A stretch of DNA of 64,000 nucleotides from Montifringilla adamsi (lineage: Eukaryota; Chordata; Aves; Passeriformes; Passeridae), in assembly GCA_017590115.1 (NCBI GenBank), contig JAGGNK010012003.1, positions 314,345-378,344 of the forward strand. Direction: 5' to 3'. This document shows positions 1 to 31,900 of this stretch, piece by piece (the first letter of the stretch is position 1; the number at the start of each line of letters is the position of its first letter). The position numbers and the translations under genes were made by a program. The notes below the pieces were generated by a model, which was given only the letters and a program-made list of their open reading frames with translations, did no database searches and was not told the DNA's origin.

Positions 1-233
1 ATGACTTGAAACCACCCCTCTTGCATATTTGGCTGCTCAACTGAAGATAAAAATGTCCCAGATGGACGTGCAGTATTAAAGAGTTTCCTTCCAAAGAGGA
101 ATCAAACTACATCAATTAATTTCAATTTGAATTCTGACACATTTAGAGCAAAGAGAGCCAAAGAACAACAGGAGGTAGAAGTGTGTTATGAATGAAAATT
201 GGATGGAGATGTAAAAATAAGAAAAGTTCTTAC

Positions 234-19083
<18,850 letters not shown>

Positions 19084-19708
19084 CATCCCTCAGCGGGGCA
19101 TGAAGCCCCCGGGAAGGACGGAGGGAAAACAAAGGGGCTCTTCCTCCAGCTACAGCCGCCTCACGGCAGCCGGCGGCGGGGTGGGAGCCTGCCCCGGTCC
19201 TGGCTGCCCCCGGCGGCGGGGGCAGCTCCTCTCATAGCGCCGCAGACCCCCGGGCCGGCGGGGCTGCTGCAGGGCGTCACCGAGGCGAGGGGCTCCGTCG
19301 GGCATGGGGAGGGGAAAGAAGGGAATCTCAGGGGTCGGGTGTGAGGGGACAGCGCGACATCGGCGCCGGGACGAGGGGCCTTCTCAGCGGGGAAGGGGGC
19401 TCCGTGCCCTGCCGCTGCCCGGCCCCATGGCCCCGCCACAGCGGGGGCTGCCAGCGCCGCGGCCCCGCTCAGGGACCGAACCCCAGAGCATCCAGCGAAG
19501 CGGGGGGCGGCGCGGCCCACGGCTCCGGGGATGGCTGTCGCTGTCGCTGCCGCAGCCCTCGCGAGAGGGGAAGAAGCAGTGAGGGTGCGGACGGGGGTCT
19601 TTCAGGCCGCCAGCGCCTCCCGGGGCTCCTGCTGCTCCACCACTTCCTTCACAGAGATCCGCACTCCGCCAGCCCCGGCTGCGAGTGCCCGGCCCTCAGC
19701 ACCGCCCC

Positions 19709-19726
19709 GCGGCTCTTATAAGCCGC
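19709..19726 (-). promoter_or_regulatory. TATA-centred inverted repeat upstream of ULK2
   Basis: An imperfect palindrome with GCGGCT and AGCCGC arms around TTATAA, inside the ULK2 CpG island about 630 bp upstream of the start codon. On the minus strand it reads as a TATA-like element in a GC-rich setting. It is a candidate core promoter element; no transcription start evidence is available. Confidence 0.35.
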
Positions 19727-20158
19727 AGTGCGCAGGCCCCGGTGGTTGGGTGCTTCCGCCGGCGGCAAAAGAGTGCCTCACCCCGAGTAACCTGGCGGTC
19801 CCTCCGCCGCCAGCGCCTCAGAGCGGGGCCATTGCCCCGAGCCCTTCGGGGACCGCGCCGAGCCGTCCCCGGCCCTGCACTCCTCCCGTCAGGGCTCCGG
19901 GGAGCCGGTCTGGTCGTCCTCTCAGTGAGGACGGTGACCCAGGCCCCTGGGCCCGCCTTTGCCCTCACGCCCAGAAAGGGCAGAGAGGCCAACCCTCAGC
20001 CCTTTCCTCGGCCGCCTCAGGCGCGCCCGCCAGTGAGGACAACGCTGAGGGGCCACCAGGGGAAGAGAGAGGACCGGAGCTGCACAGGATAAGAGCTGGG
20101 ACAGTCAGGTATTGGATCATCCCAGGTTTCTAAGGCAGTGGCACTGATTACATAGCAC

Positions 20159-20260
20159 CTCCAGGTCACACACTCTCAGCCCTGTCCCTGCTCCAGGTCA
20201 CACACTCTCAGCCCTGTCCCTGCTCCAGGTCACACACTTTCAGCCTTGTCCCTGCTCCAG
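20159..20260 (+). repeat. 32-bp tandem repeat, three copies
   Basis: Copies at 20159-20190, 20191-20222 and 20223-20254, plus a partial fourth copy. The first two are identical (ctccaggtcacacactctca...ccctg) and the third has two C-to-T changes. The repeat lies just outside the ULK2 CpG island. Confidence 0.93.
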
Positions 20261-20269
20261 TAGTGAGCA

Positions 20270-23200
20270 AGACTCTCCCTCAAACCTGAAACAAGGAATT
20301 TCAATGAATGGAGAGGCAATGGAGGAACAGGCATACAAAGTGCTGTGAGCCAAAGACACTTCGGGTTGTTTGCTCCCTTTATAAGGGGAACAACGCCTGT
20401 AATTTACAGCCCTGCCTCCCAGCACTTTTACATCAGCCTGGGGCTGTTTACAGCATGTACAAACATTAAAAAAAAAACCAACCAGCCACGGAACAACAGT
20501 CACATGGAGCCTTTGACCTTCACCTCCACGTTCACATAATTATGCTCCTTTCCTCTGTTCCATTCCTCACTGCTCTCTTCCCATGTTCTCCATCACACAC
20601 ACCACCTCCACATCCCAGTTCCAGACCCTTTCAGGCTTCCCCAGTATCCCCACGGGACCCAGTGGATGCAGGGTGTGACCCCTCTGACCCCACACAGCCA
20701 TGCTGTGCCTTCCCTGACGTGACCCAGGCTCTGCTTTCAGTGTCACCAGATCAAAATAGAGACTGAGCAAAGAGTTCTACAGTTGGGCCTCTCCCCATTC
20801 CTCACTTATCTCCCTTGGCTTTCCAACACTCCAAACCAGGAGCAGTGTGCCATGTCAGGACCTCCTCAGCTAAAGGCTTCTCCACAGACAATGAAATTAG
20901 ATGTAAAAAATATCCAGCAAGAGTCTTAAGGAAAGATTGACAGCTTTATGAAGGACATTTTAAGCTATCAGAGGAATCCTGAGAAATCTCATTTGTGCTA
21001 AAGAGAACCAAAGGGCTTTAAAACCCCTCAAAACTGAATCCCCCCTTTATTTCAAGTTTTGAGTCCCCACCCAAAATCCTCACATGGCACTCCCCTAACA
21101 AACAACACCGAGAAAGTGGAGTTGGCCAATAATTTCAACAGCCCAGAACACCCCTGTGGAAAGAATAAATGAGATGTAAAAATATTCCAAGTTAATCATA
21201 AATTAAAATGTTGGTAGTAACAGACTTTGTGATATGCTTCACAGTGTCCCTTTAAACCAGGAAAAAGCCCACAAGCCTCCATGTGTTAAATATTCTGATT
21301 CATAAAAATAATTTCCCTCAGAACTGGTTGTTTATTGCCATCCACCAATTCTCACTTCAGTATTAATCCTCCCAGCATCAGCGTGTATCCTCACCCCAAA
21401 ATCAATGTCACAAGCTACATTTTAGGGAAGCTGAAAAAACAAATTCATTCGCAAGATGCCTTTTGAGCAGATAAAAGTCACAACAGCCATTATTACCAAG
21501 CCACCCATTCTGCATCACACTTGCGAACCGAGACACATTTCCCGACACATTTCCCTTCGGCAGCAGCACTGCCTCACGTCCTTTTGTCCTCCTAATGGGG
21601 CTGGAGCCCTGGAGCAGGTTTGTTTCAGCACAGCAAGGACAAACGGGCAGGAGCGGCAGCGAGGTTTGACCGGAATAACTAAACACCCTGCGGGATCCGA
21701 GCGGGATCGCTGGAGGCTGCGGGATTTGCATGCGGGTCACTCCTCCCAGCTGGGTCCTTGACGGGCGGCTGCGGGAGCTTCTGGGCGTCGGTAACTCCAG
21801 CATCCGCACTACCAAGAGCCTACAAACAGCACCGTCACTTGCTTGGGCTGCTGGAATAGTTCTGAGGCAGAACGGACTGGATTCACCTTTCCCAAAGGGA
21901 GCCTCGTTGCCGGAGATGTTGGGAGAGGATGCAGGATAACCCCATGGGGCTCGTGCTGCTCCCACACACGGATATCCAGCATTTAGCCTGCACTACCCAG
22001 GGGGTGCTCTGCTCTGCTTTAACCATGCAGCAGGACACTAAAACACCCAGTGCAGCTGCCTGATCCAGCCCAGTGGTCCTTCAAAAACACGGAGCACTGT
22101 GTCCTGAGTTGGTTCATTTTTAACATCACGCTCTGCAGGAGAGACCACCAGCAACCCACAGTTCTGCACCCACCATTCACAGAGGGAAGAAAACAGAATA
22201 GCAGTACTGGAGATGGCTCTGGGGCTCCTTCCCAGCTGCACTACCTTGCTTCAAATTAGTCCCTCAGTTGTGAGCCAGGACTTCTGATCACAAGAGCAAC
22301 ACATCTAGGAAGGAATTAGCAAATTCCAGGTTGCTTGTCTGAGCGCAGAGAAGGATGCTTTCATCTGGCAGCAGCTCCACAGAACACAGACATCACTGCC
22401 TTGAGTTTTTTTAACACCTTTCATCCTCAAAAGCACTAACGGACTTACAGCAAACCCTTCTCTGCCGTATCACGCCACCAAAATGCAGCCCTGAGGTAGA
22501 AATATCACCTGAATAACGGCAGGGCTGACCCAAAAAAAAAGCCGAACAAGGCTGCTTTTCCTACTTTTCATGCAGAACAATGAATGAAGTTCATTTTCTT
22601 CCTATTCATTGAAAAATTTTTCTTGTCTCTGTCTCTCCCCAGGCTATAAACTTGCACATGGAAATTAAATTACAGATCTGGGAAAATATTCAAGAGATCA
22701 TCTGAGTTGAACAGGACAGGAACATGTGGCTCCAAGGACCCAGGGAACACAACACACACTCCACTTGCATGGATAAGCAGGACACAGCCCCAAGTAAGTT
22801 TTCACATGGATTTTAAGGCCTCATTTATCTAAATCAGTTCCCAAAGGTAGGAGTCTGACAGCATCCTGCTCACCTCAGAACTATCAACTTCGCTCCAGGT
22901 GTTCTAATATCCTTCCATATCCTTCCTTCCCTCCCTCCATCACACTCAGGATTTCACTAGACAGGTAAACCTTCCTCAGAGGACTGGCACGCTTCCCAGT
23001 CCTTATCACTACTGTCCTCCCATTGGGATTTGTAACAAAATTGATGGTGGCACCAGCTGAGCTTTTAAAGGAGAAAGTGTCAGAGGGCTCTGCAGGACAG
23101 TTTCTGGCTATGCTTAAAATTTTTCTTGTATCGCCAGTAAAAAATAACGCCCTTGTGGTAAGAAAACCTGTGTGGGATGCTTAATGAGTAACTCAGGAGG

Positions 23201-25900
23201 AACTGGACTGAAACATGGAAGCAGATCCCAGGATTCCTATCAAACAGCACTGGAAAAGCTCAGGCATTTCAGTAGGTTTTCCAGAAAACCAATCACAAAG
23301 CTCCAGCCTACCTCCTAGATTTGTCCTTTAACACAAAGTAACATCTCCCCCATTAATAACGCCATCAACCCCAATTTGCATCTGCAATTGCCCAAATGAG
23401 CTAATTAAAGCTCCCATCCCCAGCGTGGCGGAGCGAGGGAGGTCACGCGCTCGCTGCGGCTCCTGCCAAGCAGGAGCCAGCTCTGGAGGGAAGGGCAGCA
23501 GCTCTTCCTTCCTTCCCCAGTGCCTGAGCAGGCACTGACTGCAGCCAGGCCCGGGAAATGCCGCATTCAAATAAAACTGGGAGGGAGGAGTGTCAGGGAA
23601 TTGCTTGGGAATACAGCTGGAGCTGGGCCAGCTCTTAGTATGCATGGAGGCTGGTGCTGTATGAATGGTAAAAATAGCAGCAGATGCTTAGATAAGAAAA
23701 TACAATTTGGTTTACATGCAAAGCTATCACAGAGCATGGTTCAAAAATCTACCTGCTATCAGATCACAGGAAGATTACGGCCGAGAGCTTTAAACTTAGT
23801 TGCAAGGCCCTCTCTTTCTTCAAGAGGTCTTGGAAAACCTTTCTGCTCCAGCATTAGAAAAGTGAGTTTTAATCAGGCTTTATGTCACAGAAGCAGAGTC
23901 TGAAGGGATGGCAAGAGCATGGTTAAAGTGCACAGTGATTGCTTTGGTTTGGAAATCAGTGGGCAAGGTACACTGATATTTTAGGTACACCTACACACAT
24001 GCACAGCCAAGCCCAGTTCCCACAGGCAGGATCATGTCTCTGAGCTCTGATACATCCCTGCCTCCAACACAAAACACACCATGGATTGACAGGGCACAGT
24101 GACCCTGAGCAGCACTCCAGAGGAGGAAGCAGAGACTGATTCCTCACTCAGGAAGAGCCACTTGCAACCAGGAGCTGCTGCTTGTAGCAAGTCTGACTTG
24201 GGGACAGAGCTGAACTCCCAAGGGTGGGTCATTCCCTTCAGCACAAGCACCCCAAAAGCTTGGAAACCAAGCAGGCTTCTTGGCTGTTACCAGTGACCTG
24301 CTCCTCTTCTCCCCAAGGGCAGACTTACCAGCTGGTTTTAAACCACCCTGTCCCACATTTACCTCAGTGAATTACAAAATATTTTCTTTATGCAGATGGA
24401 TGCAACCTGGCCTACGCTGTCAGCAGGAACCAGCTGGAGGAAGCACCCTAATGAAAGAACAGGTATGAGATACTGAGCTCTTCCCAAAAGATCCCAGAGA
24501 TAGATCCCTGCTGACTTGGCTGGCAGAAGGAGATACTCACAGGAAATTGTTTTCTCAGTCATATTAAAAATTTAACCCTTTGTTCCAGCCTTTGGCTCAC
24601 CTGAACACTTGTAGACAAGCAAAAGGCCATTACTGCACAATCTTAATTCTCCAAAGCAATCCTGCCAGAAGGAATAAAGTCCTAAAATGCATCTTCTGCA
24701 GCTGGGAAGCATCTGAGATCCAAACTCCTGTTCTGAGTTGTAGTAATCACTGCATATGAGGGCTATGGAAAATGTTTTGACCTTCATGCTAACCTACTGC
24801 AACTAAATTTGACAGTGTAATTTCTGCTTCTTATTAATCACATCTTGATTTTCTCTGTTTCACAAGCATCCTGGAAATAAACACTTAGTCCAGGTCTATT
24901 CACCTCATGACGGCTGGAAGCCTGAACTGACTGATAAAAAGGCTCATAAGCAAACTTACAAATACCCAGCTGACAGTGTGAATCCCTCTCACCCACTGGG
25001 CAAGTAAATGCACTTGAGAAATTCCAGAAGGAGCCAGCCCTGTGCAATGGAAGTATTGCTATTTTCTGTGTGGGTCCCAGCCCTGCTGTCAGCACGTATC
25101 CAGGGCAAGGGACAAGTGCCACACAGAACTCCTGCTCCATTCTTCCCCACCCTATCCTTCCTTCCCCCAAGCCAGTGGTGGATGGGAAATGGACACTCTC
25201 TCTCCTGTTCAGAGTCTAATTTTCCCATTCCCAAGAGCTGCTGAAACCTGAAAACTCAGCACAGCTCCAGCAGTCGCTTGAATTCCAGGCCTGTTGCACC
25301 CTGAACAGATTAGCCAAGGAGTTCTGTGCTGTGGATGCAGGGGATCACTGGCAGATAATGCTCAGCACAGCCCACAAGGAAATGGGGCTGTGTGGAAAGG
25401 CAAAACCTTACTGGAATATTGAGAAGCCCCAAGTCCTCATTCTCAGATCTTTGTCCCAGACATGCAGCCAGGCACAATTCTGCAATGGAATAATGTGCTG
25501 AATTTTCCCATTTTTCTCTCTCTCTGAAGGCCACACAAGGACAACCCTCTCTGTTCCCACTAAAACCCTCTTCTCCACAGGATTCTCCACAGAGCAAGAA
25601 AGGGCATGAGCAGTCTCCGCCCTTTGCTTGCCCCTTTCAGGACAATGGCTACTGTGAGGCTGAAATTCCAATAAAAAGCCAGTTGAGATGGAGGCAGATG
25701 AGATATCCCTCCTGTGATGTTCAGAGGAAATCATCCTGCAAAGCACAGCTCTTATTAAGAACTAAAATTAAAATTTCCTTAAATAAATATAAGGAAAGAG
25801 TCCATGAGGGAGAGTTGCCAATGGGAACACGGAGCCGTGTTTGGGTCAATCTCTTCGTCCATCACCTTGGAGATCTCCCAGGACTGTGCTGAGGGCAGGA
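20270..25900. other. Intergenic region between ULK2 and NLE1, no gene seen
   Basis: About 5.6 kb upstream of ULK2 and downstream of NLE1. Reading frames on both strands are short, without domains, membrane segments or exon chains I recognise. The leftmost part must hold the NLE1 3' UTR. No standard AATAAA was found on the minus strand close below the NLE1 stop; a weak AATAAG variant occurs at about 25751-25756. Confidence 0.7.
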
Positions 25901-25923
25901 CCAGCAGCTCCATGTCACTGTTC

Positions 25924-25936
25924 CTATCGACGCCAT
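25924..25936 (-). other. NLE1: NLE1 terminal coding exon (13 coding bases)
   Basis: After a CCTTTCCAG acceptor, the exon supplies the last base of an Ile codon, then Trp-Arg-Arg and TAG. Exon 12 ends in AT, so the junction restores Ile and the conserved IWRR terminus. The 3' UTR continues to the left; its end was not identified. Confidence 0.93.
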
Positions 25937-28900
25937 CTGGAAAGGGAAAGAGCTGCTGTGTCCCTGTGGAGGGGCACAGCTCTGCCACAGGGCCCAGCAG
26001 GCAACAGCAGCACTGCTGGGACCTGGGGTCACCAGTCACAGTCAAATGGCAACCAGCTCCCAGGAATTTGTCTGCACAACTGGGAGAGGGAGGAAGGTCA
26101 GAAATGAAGACCTGACCAGCTGGTGCAACTGTTCCTTTCCCTCTCCAGGAGTCAAAATATCCGAGTCAAATTTCATCCTGACTGCTCAGCTGGAGAGGCT
26201 CTGCTTTCTAGTTATCTCCCAGCTACAGTTCCTGCCCTGAGAGAGGTCAGGTCTCCAAGCTGGGATCTGACACAGTGCTCTCTGCAAGAGATCATGCCCT
26301 AACCACACAGGTCTCTGCAAGGGCACTGTGGCTCTGAGGGACTCATGGAGCAGCTGCATCCCTCGTGGACAAACAAGTTACTCACATCCGCAAACACTTG
26401 TCCTTCCCTCCGCTCGCCACCCTCTGTCCGTCCGGGCTCCAATCCACCGCATACACCTGGTGGGATGGAAATCAGTCACCTGTGCTGGGAGGAGGGGTCA
26501 CGCCTGCCTCCCAAACACCTCAGCTCCCACAGGCAGCTCACCTCATCTGCGTGGCCAGGCAGATCAATGGCCAGTTTCTTTGTCTTGGCATCCCAGACCT
26601 TGAGGGTGCTGTCGCTGCTGCCGCTCACCAGCAAGCGGCTGTCGGCTGACCAGGCGATCTGGTACACGGCTGACACGTGGCCCCTCAGCGACGTCAGGTA
26701 CCTGGGGACAAGGACAGGCTGTCAGAGCAGCAGGCTTTGTTCCAAACTTGCCCTTGTCTTCATGTTTCTTCTCCACCAGCACAGTCACAGGATGCCCAGC
26801 ATGCTCCAGGCAGACAACTGCTAGACAGAGTCCATCCAAAAACTCTCCCAAGTGGGCTCAGAACCTTCTAGAGGATGCCTCCTCATCTCACCCCCTCAGA
26901 AAAGAGACCCTTATCCAGCAGGCAACACTTCAGCCTCACTGCACAGGTGTGTCCTTTCCTCTCTGTCTGAGCACCTCAGATTTAGAAGGACCTTTGAAAC
27001 TGCTGACAAGAAAGCCAAGCTCATGAGTGTCAAGGTTTGTTTGCAGGGGAGGAGTGCTGCCTCCAAGAGCTCACCAGTACTGGAGCTGAAAGTTAAAAGC
27101 TGGATTACAGGAGCATCCAAATACCAACAGCACTACTTCTAACTACAAGAATTTGCATCATCCAGAACAAGCTGTTCTCTGGCACAAGAACTGTTTAAAC
27201 TGGGTCAGTCTCCAGTTCCCAACACACACATCTTCAGGAGATCACTGGAGTGGAACATCCCATCCCACCACAGCTGTGCCTGCCCCGGAGAACCGACTCT
27301 GCAGCAATAGGGTGTGCAAACAGGTGCCAGGCAGTGCTGGGGCTGAGTCACAGTGGGGCTGCACACACAGAGCCAAGCACAGACACCCTGACACAAGAAA
27401 AGCCAGACAAGAGACTTCCCAAGGGCAGAAAATCGCAGAGGCAGCAGAGTGACTTTGCATGAGCTGAAGCTACAGAGATGCTGAACATGCCAGGAAACTG
27501 CTGGCAATGAACTAGGGCCCAGCCCTGTGTGCCCTGAGCATTACACACAGACTCCAAACCAGCACCACCTCTAACAGAACAAACCAACTCACTTTCCTGT
27601 CCTACCATCCCAGAGCTTTATGGACTTGTCAAAGGAAGCACTAGCGATTATCCGGGTGTCTGGCGAGAACACGACTTGGTTAATCAATGCCTGGTGGCCT
27701 GTCATTCTCTCGAGTGGCTTCTTGTCTTCTGCTGGTCTCCAAAGAAACAGGGTGAAATCATCTGACCCTGAGACAAGCCTTTCTGGTTCCGGGCCCTGAA
27801 AAAGGGATGGAAGAGCCCAAGTTTTGTACAAGCCAGGTGCGGAGAGCTTGGAAGCACACCAGTGTTGGGGTGTCCACTGCTTTCACCAGTGATAGTGTTA
27901 GAAGTAACAGCAGGGACAAAAGGGACTTACCCGGACTTGGTTGTACCTCTGCAGTGCCCTGTCTTTCAGTTCTGACACTGAAAAAGGGAAAAGGAGGGTG
28001 AAAGAGAGATTGGCAATCCTTCGATTAAAAGAAATTTTATAACTTTGTCATGCCAATTCCAACGCTGGCTCTGCGGATTTAGCAGGAGAATTTGTGACCG
28101 CTCAATTTACCAAAGACAACTTGGGAACAAAAGCACTGGAAGGAAAACAGAGTGACCTCCCCATCCTCCAGACTGCTCCACCCTGGCATGGGCATGAAAA
28201 ATCTTGACTTCCAGCATGACCAGTCCTCCCCCAGCCTCCAAGGTGGGTGCTGCACTCACAGGAGCCTCTGACATCCTGGGGGTTGATGGTGGCCTCGGCC
28301 GGCTCGAAGGCGCCGGTGCGCAGAACGTAGTCGGTGCTCAGGGCCATGGTGTTCACCCAGTGAGCGTGGCCCTGCAGCGTGCGGCACAGGACACCCTGGG
28401 GACAAAGCCACCCTCAGACAGGGACAGGACACAGCCAGGCTGCACAGCACCCACCGGGCAGCAGGGATACACCCCAAACTTTCCAAACCTGCTTGCCCCA
28501 GCTGCAGGCAGGCTAAGTAAGCAGGGAAGACACAACGCTGTTGAGCTTCAGGGAATCAGCTTCCCTTGCACAACACCCATCAGCTCAGGTTGCTGCAGGG
28601 ATGTTTCAGCTTTTAGCCCCATTTAATGCTCTTAAGGATGAAAACATCACACAGCAGATACCTTCTGCAAGTGGTGCCAAGCAACAGGTCTGACAGGTCA
28701 GGAGGATACAGCAGCTCTGTTTTCCAGGGCACAAGCTGTGCCAGGAAGAGCAAAGCTACCCCACAGTGTGCCCAGCCCCCTTTGCCAGCAGCCCAAGGGC
28801 AGTCCCTCACTTACATCCTGGCTCCTCCAGACTTTGATGGTCCTGTCCTGGGAGGAGGAGTAGAGCAAGCCATCGCCCCCCCACTTCACACAGGTCACCG

Positions 28901-31900
28901 ACTGCGTGTGGCTTGTGAGGATTTTGTCACACCTGCCCATCAGAGTGTCCCAGATGCGGACGCTGCAGTCCTTGGAGGCACTGGCCAGGTAACGGCACTC
29001 TGGGTTTCTGGGCAAAGAGATCAAATCCATTTGTGCAGCTCCCCTGAGCTCCTTCCCCACCAGCCCCAAAGGATTCAAGGGTCCAGTAGGTAATAAAATG
29101 CAACTTTCTTCTGCCTTAAGATCAGAGAGGCCAGACAGGGGCAGAGCACTGACCTACAGAGAACAAGGTCTCACAAGGCAGGGGAGAGGCAGACAAATGC
29201 CTCCTCCAAACCAACTCCTGGGCTGCACATTGGAGAAATCAATCCAGGATAAATCTGGAAGCTGAGGCCTTGGCAATGACCTTGCTTGCACAGCTTTAAC
29301 CCACTGGCTAAAAAGGTCACCACAAAGTGGCACCTTCCCTGGGCACAGGCTGGAGAGAGCCATGGGCAGGGGATAAGCCTCACACAGGGAGCACAGATCC
29401 ATGGCACTGGGAATGTGTTGGATGTTCCCCTGCCTCTGCCATGCTTCATCTCCAGCCTGTGGACAGAGTGCTGTTGTGCTGACAGGGCTTAAAGGAACAC
29501 TGTCCATCCACATCCATTGTGGCTTAGAGGGCAAATTGAACACATCTGGAAGCAGCTGGCCACAACCCAACAAGGACAGAGCTGCCACAACCCTCTGTCC
29601 TCTGCACATCTTTATCACTCTGCATGGTGGCACCAGCAGTGAGGAAGAGCACAGCCCCTCCCATTGCACTGGAACTGGCTGAAAAAAGAGAACTGCAGCC
29701 CTGGCAGGGTCATGTCTCTCCTCCCCATTTCCTCATCTTCCTTACAATCTTTTTTTTTTTGCTAATCCAGTTAATTGTCTGCAAATAGCTGGAGCTTCCT
29801 ACTGGCAAATTCAATTTGCAGGGCTCTGCTCTGAAGGGGCCCTTTTTCTTTCTTTTTTATTTATTTCTGTAACATCTTGGATTAATGGCTACAACTGTCC
29901 CCTTCCACCCACCTTTCCCAGAGGGAGCTTTAGCTGATCGAAGGGATAAGGGGATTGTACAGTTAATAATCCCTGATGATAAACAGGATGACAGAGGCCA
30001 GCAGGATCAGGAGAGCAGAAAGGAGTGCTCTGCCCTTGGACACCACCAGGCTTCCCTGCTTCCACCTCAGCATTGCTGGAGCCCATCAGTGTTTGTCCAG
30101 CACCACAAAAGCAGTGTTTTCCACAGGCAGGTGTATCTTTTTCCCAGGGGAAAAGAGACACAGCCTGGCAGTGATTCCCCAGCAACTCACAGGGACTGTG
30201 AGCACCAGCTGGGACTCCTGGCTCCCAGCTGCACACATTTTTCCCAGCTCACCTTGAGAGCTGTTCTACATGGGCCTTTTCCCATAACAGGACAAAGGCA
30301 AACAGGAGCAATGCCCTTCAGGTCAGGCTGCTCTTTTCCAAAGGAGCAAAGGGAAGGGCTGAGCTGGCCCCTTCACTTACATGTGGAGGGGTTCCCAGCA
30401 CAGACATGTGATCCATTTGGAGTGGCCAGAGAGCACCCGGCCGATCTGGCTGCCAGTGGCTGGGTCCCAGAGAAAGATCTGTCCAAGAGAGGAAGCACGA
30501 GGGTCACGTCAGGCCACAGACATCATGTGAATCCCACAGACGTTGGAGCTCCATTTAGAAAGCAGAGGTGTCCTTGGGATCGTGTTTGCACTCGCAGGCA
30601 GCAGCAGGGGAAGGGGGCTGGATGCCTTTCCAAATCCCTGCAGCAATCAGCTGACACCCAAAAGAATGAGACCTGACTGCCCTCCTGTCTGCCTACAACG
30701 CTGCTGCTGCAAAGTTATCTGCCTCAACTCAAAAAGGATACAGGTCCCCAAAAAGCCACCCTGTGCCAGAGACTCAGGGAGTGTTTGCAGAGCACAGTGA
30801 AAGCCCCAGCTAAACGCTGCTGATTATCGGATGCTGTGGGTGGGACACATGCTGGTTTTCTCTTGTTGATTCTCTCTCTACATAAATGTTCATCTTGAGA
30901 GCCAAGGCATTAGTCATCTCCTACTTAAGAACCTAGGAGAAATAGGGAAAAAGAGGACAAGCAGCTCTCTGGGTTCAATTAAAGGCAGACCAGCACTAAA
31001 CCATGGCTGAACCACCCTGGCCCAGGACATTTCCTTGGGACTGGCATCACAACTTTGGCAGCTCTGTGAGTGCTGTCATTGCTCCAGACCATTCAAAGGT
31101 CAGAGAGTGACTGCCCCTCAGGAGCTCAGCTCCTACTTAACCACACACTCCTGCTTCCCCAGGCATTTCTGCACTTCAAGCACACCAATTTTGCCCCACA
31201 GGGAGGGCTGAATTCCTTTCACACTTGTGCAAGAGGGAATTTGGCCGTGTCTGTGTGGGAACACTGTGACCAGGCTGCTGCTGCATGGCTGGATCACGCT
31301 AAGAGCAGCCCTGACCCATCCTCACTCCAGACACCTCCCTCGTGATGGAGCTGCCTGCCAACAACCACATCCAAAGCCTGGACTCTTTCCTGGACAGAGG
31401 GAAAAGCATCTGCACAGCAGGATTCAGCAGCAAGAGCTCCCCGAGGTGACAATGCCAGAGCACTGCCTGGCACAGAGAGGCTTCTCACAATACTGTGACA
31501 CAGCCACACACAAAGCTCCTCTGGAGAATGGAATCCTGCTCCAAACAACGGCATAGCCCCCTGACACCCCTGAAGAAACAAGAAAACCCCTAATCCCCCC
31601 CAGCCCCACGCTGAGGGAGCCCACGTGTACCTGGCTGTTCTTGCAGCCCGAGGCCAGTTTCTTGCCATCAGGTGACCAAGCAATGCTGAGCACCCAGTGC
31701 CGGTGACCTGGCAGAGAGAGCAGAGTGGGTGTGAGTGGAGAGCTGAGACTGTCCCTGGTGTCCCAGCAGGAAGCCACTCTCTGTTCCTCCTGGCCAGCCC
31801 CTCTTTCTCCACTTTGCCAAAGAGAGCTACTCCTTCTCCAGGTTGTGATCCCAGCCTGGACAGCTCAGACAACACCAGGCTCTGCTCTGCTTGTCCCCAG

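Noticed and set aside
29885..30676. A 263-codon plus-strand frame in NLE1 introns 5-6
   Set aside because: It runs antisense across NLE1 exon 6 and has no recognisable domain, no exon chain and no CpG promoter. Judged to be chance.
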